This document shows, one piece after another, positions 61,224 through 64,000 of a stretch of DNA of 64,000 nucleotides. Each line of letters opens with the position of its first letter. Positions within the stretch are counted from its first letter, which is position 1. The DNA comes from Paucibacter sp. DJ2R-2 (GTDB taxonomy: Bacteria > Pseudomonadota > Gammaproteobacteria > Burkholderiales > Burkholderiaceae_C). The DNA lies in the NCBI RefSeq assembly GCF_025717675.1, contig NZ_JAJIRT010000002.1, positions 186,001 to 250,000 of the forward strand, given 5' to 3'. A model generated the notes under the pieces. It ran no database searches. It saw nothing but the letters and a program-made list of their open reading frames with translations, and was not told the origin of the DNA. Both the position numbers and the translations under genes were made by a program.

Positions 61224-63497
61224 ATGGAACTGTTCATCGACGAGGCTCGCTACCAAGCCCTGCTGAGCAAGGTCGGGCAAGGCGCGGCTTCGATCGAAGA
61301 ACGGCTGGCGCTGTGCTGGCATCAGCGGCAGCGCGAGCCTGCCGCCGCTCAGCAAATGGCCCGAGCCCTGCTGGAGCAGCCGCATCTGCTGGATGCATCG
61401 GGCCTTGCCCGCCTGGCCCTGGTGCGGGCCGAGCAGGCCCTGCTGGCGATCCGGGCCGAGCCGGCCGCCATGGCTTTGCAAGAGGCGCGCGAGGGCTTTG
61501 AGCTGGCAGCCGACGTGGAGGGCCTCGCCGACTGCGCCTGGTTGCAAGCGCTGCAGGCCGTGCTCGAGGGACGCCAGGCTCAGGCTTACCCCTTTCTGGA
61601 CGAGGTCCGCGAGCGGGCTGGCGCTGCGTCGCTGCGCTGGCTGGCCGCGGGGCTGTGGCAGGACCTGCTGCGTACCTTCGCCGACCCGGTGGCCGGGCGG
61701 ACGCGCGGCGCCCCGAGCGACGACGAGATTGCCGCGCTGCCACTGGGCGCCAAAGCCTGGGCCCATGAGCTGCGCGGCACACTGGCCGCCCAACGCAGCG
61801 ACTACGGCCGAGCGGCAGCTGAACGCCTGCTGGCCTGCGAGTACGCCCTGGCTTCGGGCCAGGTGCACCGCGCCGTGGTGGCCATCCACAACGCGGCCGA
61901 TGCCCTGAACAATCTCGGGGCCTACGAGCAGTCTTTGCACTGGATGGAACGCGCCCTGGCCTTGGTGCGCGAGCGCGCCTGGCCACAGCTGATGGGCTAC
62001 AGCCTGGGCCAGTTGGGCGACACCTTGCGGCGACTGGGTCGGCTGGATGCGGCCCAGGAGGCTGTGCAGGAAGCCCTGGCCTTGCTGTCGAACTCGCCGA
62101 CATCGCGTACTTTTGCGATCGCGCTGAAGTGCTGGGGCGATCTCTCGCTGGACCGTGCCGAGCCCGCCGCGGCGCTGGCTGCCTTCGAGCAGCTGGGGCA
62201 CCACCCGCAAGCCCAGACGCAGCCCGATCTGGCCATCTTTGCCTTGCGCGGCCAGGCTCAAGCCCTGTCCCTGCTGGACCGGCCCGAGCAGGCCCTGGCC
62301 TGCGCCCTGCGGGCCCTGGAGCGCGCCACCGCCAGCGGCCATGCCTACCGCCAGATTGAAGCCTTGCGCGCACTGGCCAGCCTCCACACACGCCACCCTG
62401 TGCTGCCGCGCCCGCCAGGCAGCACGGCGCCCAACGCCGCCCTGCACCACCTGCTGCAAGCTCAGGCCCTGGCCCAGACCCTGCCCGGCTTTGAAACCCC
62501 GAGCGAGCTCTCGGAAGCGCTGGCCGACGCCTGGGCTGCGGCCGGCGATATGGCACAGGCCTTCCAGCTCTCACGCGCCGCCAACGCCGCGCGACAGCGC
62601 AGCCAGACCGAGCTGGCCAACCAGCGTGTGCTGGCCATGCAAGCCCTGCACCAGACCGACAAGGCCCGCGCAGAAGCGGCCGAACAGGCCCGCCGCGCCG
62701 ACACCCTGGTGCGCGAGATGGCGCAGCGCGTGCAGCAAGGCAAGTTGCAGGCCCTGGGGCAGCTGGTGGCCGGTGTCGCCCATGAGCTCAACACCCCGAT
62801 CGGCAACAGCCTGATGGCGGCCAGCCACTGGCAGGCGCGCAACGAAGCGTTGGGCCAGGCTGTTCAGGCGCAAGCCCTGCGGCGCAGCGCCCTGGACGAC
62901 TACCTGCTGCACGCCCGCCAGTCGGCCGAGCTTCTGGCCCGCAATCTGAGCCGGGCCGCCAGCTTGGTCGAACAGTTCAAGCAGATCGCGGTGGACTCCA
63001 CCACCGAGAAGCGGCGCCACATCAGCCTGCGCCCGCTGTGCGAAGCGGCCCTGCACACCTGCCAGCACGAGGCCTTGCAAGAACAAGGGCTCAAACTCGA
63101 ACTGGAGATCCAAGTCGATGCTGGACTGGAGCTCGACAGCGACCCGGTGGCCCTGCAACAGCTGCTGGCCGAGCTCTGCCACAACGCCCGGCTGCACGCC
63201 TTCGCGGGCCGCAGCGAAGGCCGGCTGCGCCTGCTGGCCGAACCACTGCCCGGCGGCACCGGCTTGCGCCTGAGCCTGAGCGACGACGGCTGCGGCATCG
63301 CCGAGGCCGACCTGGGCCGCATCTTCGAGCCCTTCTTCAGCACCCGCTTCGGCCAGGGCCGCAGCGGCCTGGGCCTGCATGTCTGCCACAACCTGGCCTT
63401 GGCCCGGCTGGGCGGCAGCCTGAGCGTGCAAAGCACCCCCGGCCTGGGCACTTGCTTCGTCTTGGAGCTGGGCGAGATCCAGCGGGAAGCGGGTTGA
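61224..63497 (+). CDS. Soluble TPR-containing histidine kinase
   Basis: 757 residues from ATG 61224; an in-frame ATG at 61209 is possible. No membrane segment is visible. The N-terminal 450 residues are helical with TPR-like repeats (e.g. HNAADALNNLGAYEQSLHWM, ALALVRERAWPQLMGYSLGQLG). A coiled coil leads to the kinase core: phospho-accepting His in QLVAGVAHELNTPIGNSL, N-box ELCHNARLHAF, G1 DDGCGIAEAD, F-box FEPFFSTRF and G2 GRSGLGL. The response regulator is not adjacent. Expected signal: a cytoplasmic protein or metabolite bound by the repeats. Confidence 0.88.
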   Translation: MELFIDEARYQALLSKVGQGAASIEERLALCWHQRQREPAAAQQMARALLEQPHLLDASGLARLALVRAEQALLAIRAEPAAMALQEAREGFELAADVEGLADCAWLQALQAVLEGRQAQAYPFLDEVRERAGAASLRWLAAGLWQDLLRTFADPVAGRTRGAPSDDEIAALPLGAKAWAHELRGTLAAQRSDYGRAAAERLLACEYALASGQVHRAVVAIHNAADALNNLGAYEQSLHWMERALALVRERAWPQLMGYSLGQLGDTLRRLGRLDAAQEAVQEALALLSNSPTSRTFAIALKCWGDLSLDRAEPAAALAAFEQLGHHPQAQTQPDLAIFALRGQAQALSLLDRPEQALACALRALERATASGHAYRQIEALRALASLHTRHPVLPRPPGSTAPNAALHHLLQAQALAQTLPGFETPSELSEALADAWAAAGDMAQAFQLSRAANAARQRSQTELANQRVLAMQALHQTDKARAEAAEQARRADTLVREMAQRVQQGKLQALGQLVAGVAHELNTPIGNSLMAASHWQARNEALGQAVQAQALRRSALDDYLLHARQSAELLARNLSRAASLVEQFKQIAVDSTTEKRRHISLRPLCEAALHTCQHEALQEQGLKLELEIQVDAGLELDSDPVALQQLLAELCHNARLHAFAGRSEGRLRLLAEPLPGGTGLRLSLSDDGCGIAEADLGRIFEPFFSTRFGQGRSGLGLHVCHNLALARLGGSLSVQSTPGLGTCFVLELGEIQREAG

Positions 63498-63518
63498 CGG
63501 CGCTGAGACGCTCGGCAC

Positions 63519-64000
63519 TTAGGGCTTCGCGCCTTCAAGCCGTTTCAGGGTCAATTCGCGTTGGGCCTTGAGGCGTCGGATCTTCTCCTCCGCTACCGCC
63601 AGTTGCTCGGCGGACACACCCTGCGCGCGACCGAGGGCCAGCCAGTGTTCAAGCTTGGGCAGCTCGGCGTTCGCAGCTTCAACGAAAGCCTGCTGAACGG
63701 CGCGGTGCTCGTCCAACTCTCGACGCAGATGGCCCTCGTGATCGCTGAGCTGCCAGGCCGGGGTTTGAGCTTCCGGCGCGGGGCGGTGCAGGGGTGGTGT
63801 GCGCGGATCGCCATTCACGCGCGCGTCAGCCATGCTCCAGTGGGCAGGCTGCAGTGCATCGGAGGCCACAGGCGAAGGAAGTGCTGCTGGCGTAGCCGGT
63901 GGCACCGGCACCTGTGCTGCTGCTGAGGCCGAAGCAAGCGCGGGCTGCGGATGCGGCGCAGAAGCCGCCGGCGCCTGGCGCGACACCCGCGCGACCTCGG
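63519..64000 (-). CDS. Unknown protein, C-terminal part
   Basis: The frame is open to the right edge, so the N-terminus is missing. The visible 160 residues have an Ala/Pro/Ser-rich first half and a helical, probably coiled-coil end (RRELDEHRAVQQAFVEAANA, AEEKIRRLKAQRELTLKRLE). No known family was recognised. It is convergent with the histidine kinase gene. Confidence 0.55.
   Translation of the reverse strand, partial: EVARVSRQAPAASAPHPQPALASASAAAQVPVPPATPAALPSPVASDALQPAHWSMADARVNGDPRTPPLHRPAPEAQTPAWQLSDHEGHLRRELDEHRAVQQAFVEAANAELPKLEHWLALGRAQGVSAEQLAVAEEKIRRLKAQRELTLKRLEGAKP

Noticed and set aside
1-64000. tRNA, rRNA, integrase or complete insertion sequence
   Set aside because: No cloverleaf sequence with a TTCGA arm, no rRNA segment and no transposase-like protein was recognised on either strand by reading; a covariance-model search would be decisive.

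Overview
The window is a high-GC chromosomal segment from a Gram-negative bacterium, most likely a betaproteobacterium of the order Burkholderiales (Roseateles/Mitsuaria/Rubrivivax-like). The evidence is the phaC-phaA-phaB order, a PcaR-type IclR regulator, a PEP-CTERM protein, a LapD/LapG pair and the overall codon use. This placement is inference from gene content; no rRNA or tRNA gene is visible.

Layout: 1-1.3 kb, an AIM24-family fragment and a PcaR-like regulator. 1.6-5.1 kb, a phosphonate importer (phnC-phnD-phnE) with a hexapeptide acetyltransferase. 5.2-8 kb, a GlxA-type regulator, a DUF1272 protein and an M23 peptidase. 8.0-15.4 kb, a minus-strand signalling cluster (hybrid histidine kinase, HPt, winged-helix/receiver/cyclase-like regulator) divergent from two related secreted proteins, one with a PEP-CTERM tail. 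The intergenic region carries two helically phased hexamer arrays. 16.3-25.5 kb, the C-P lyase locus: phnF and phnGHIJKLM divergent from it, plus a second phnM and a 2H phosphoesterase (DUF1045) on the minus strand. With phnCDE this makes import and carbon-phosphorus bond cleavage of alkylphosphonates likely. No phnN or phnP was seen.

25.6-27.6 kb: lipoprotein, alpha/beta hydrolase and a frameshifted GNAT gene. 27.7-31.9 kb: polyhydroxyalkanoate synthesis (phaB, phaA, phaC) with two strong intrinsic terminators and a phased repeat array upstream of phaA. 32-38 kb: pgeF, maiA, a NUDIX hydrolase, the LapD/LapG c-di-GMP-controlled periplasmic proteolysis pair, and an HDOD protein. 38-50.4 kb: mixed metabolic and secreted genes (S9 and M35 peptidases, chrA, Ada/AlkA DNA repair, a berberine-bridge-type flavoenzyme, a catB-like acetyltransferase). 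50.5-55.5 kb: tandem short repeats and a tightly coupled four-gene operon (substrate-binding protein, substrate-binding/VWA lipoprotein, XpaC-like, TelA), which is the least understood multi-gene unit here. 55.7-64 kb: two more secreted proteases, a soluble TPR histidine kinase and the end of an unknown gene.

Three copies of a dispersed non-coding repeat built from CGCAGAG units lie in gaps at 1.3, 18.3 and 21.7 kb, the last one inside the phn operon between phnI and phnJ. The first copy has 25-bp imperfect terminal inverted repeats and looks like a miniature element.
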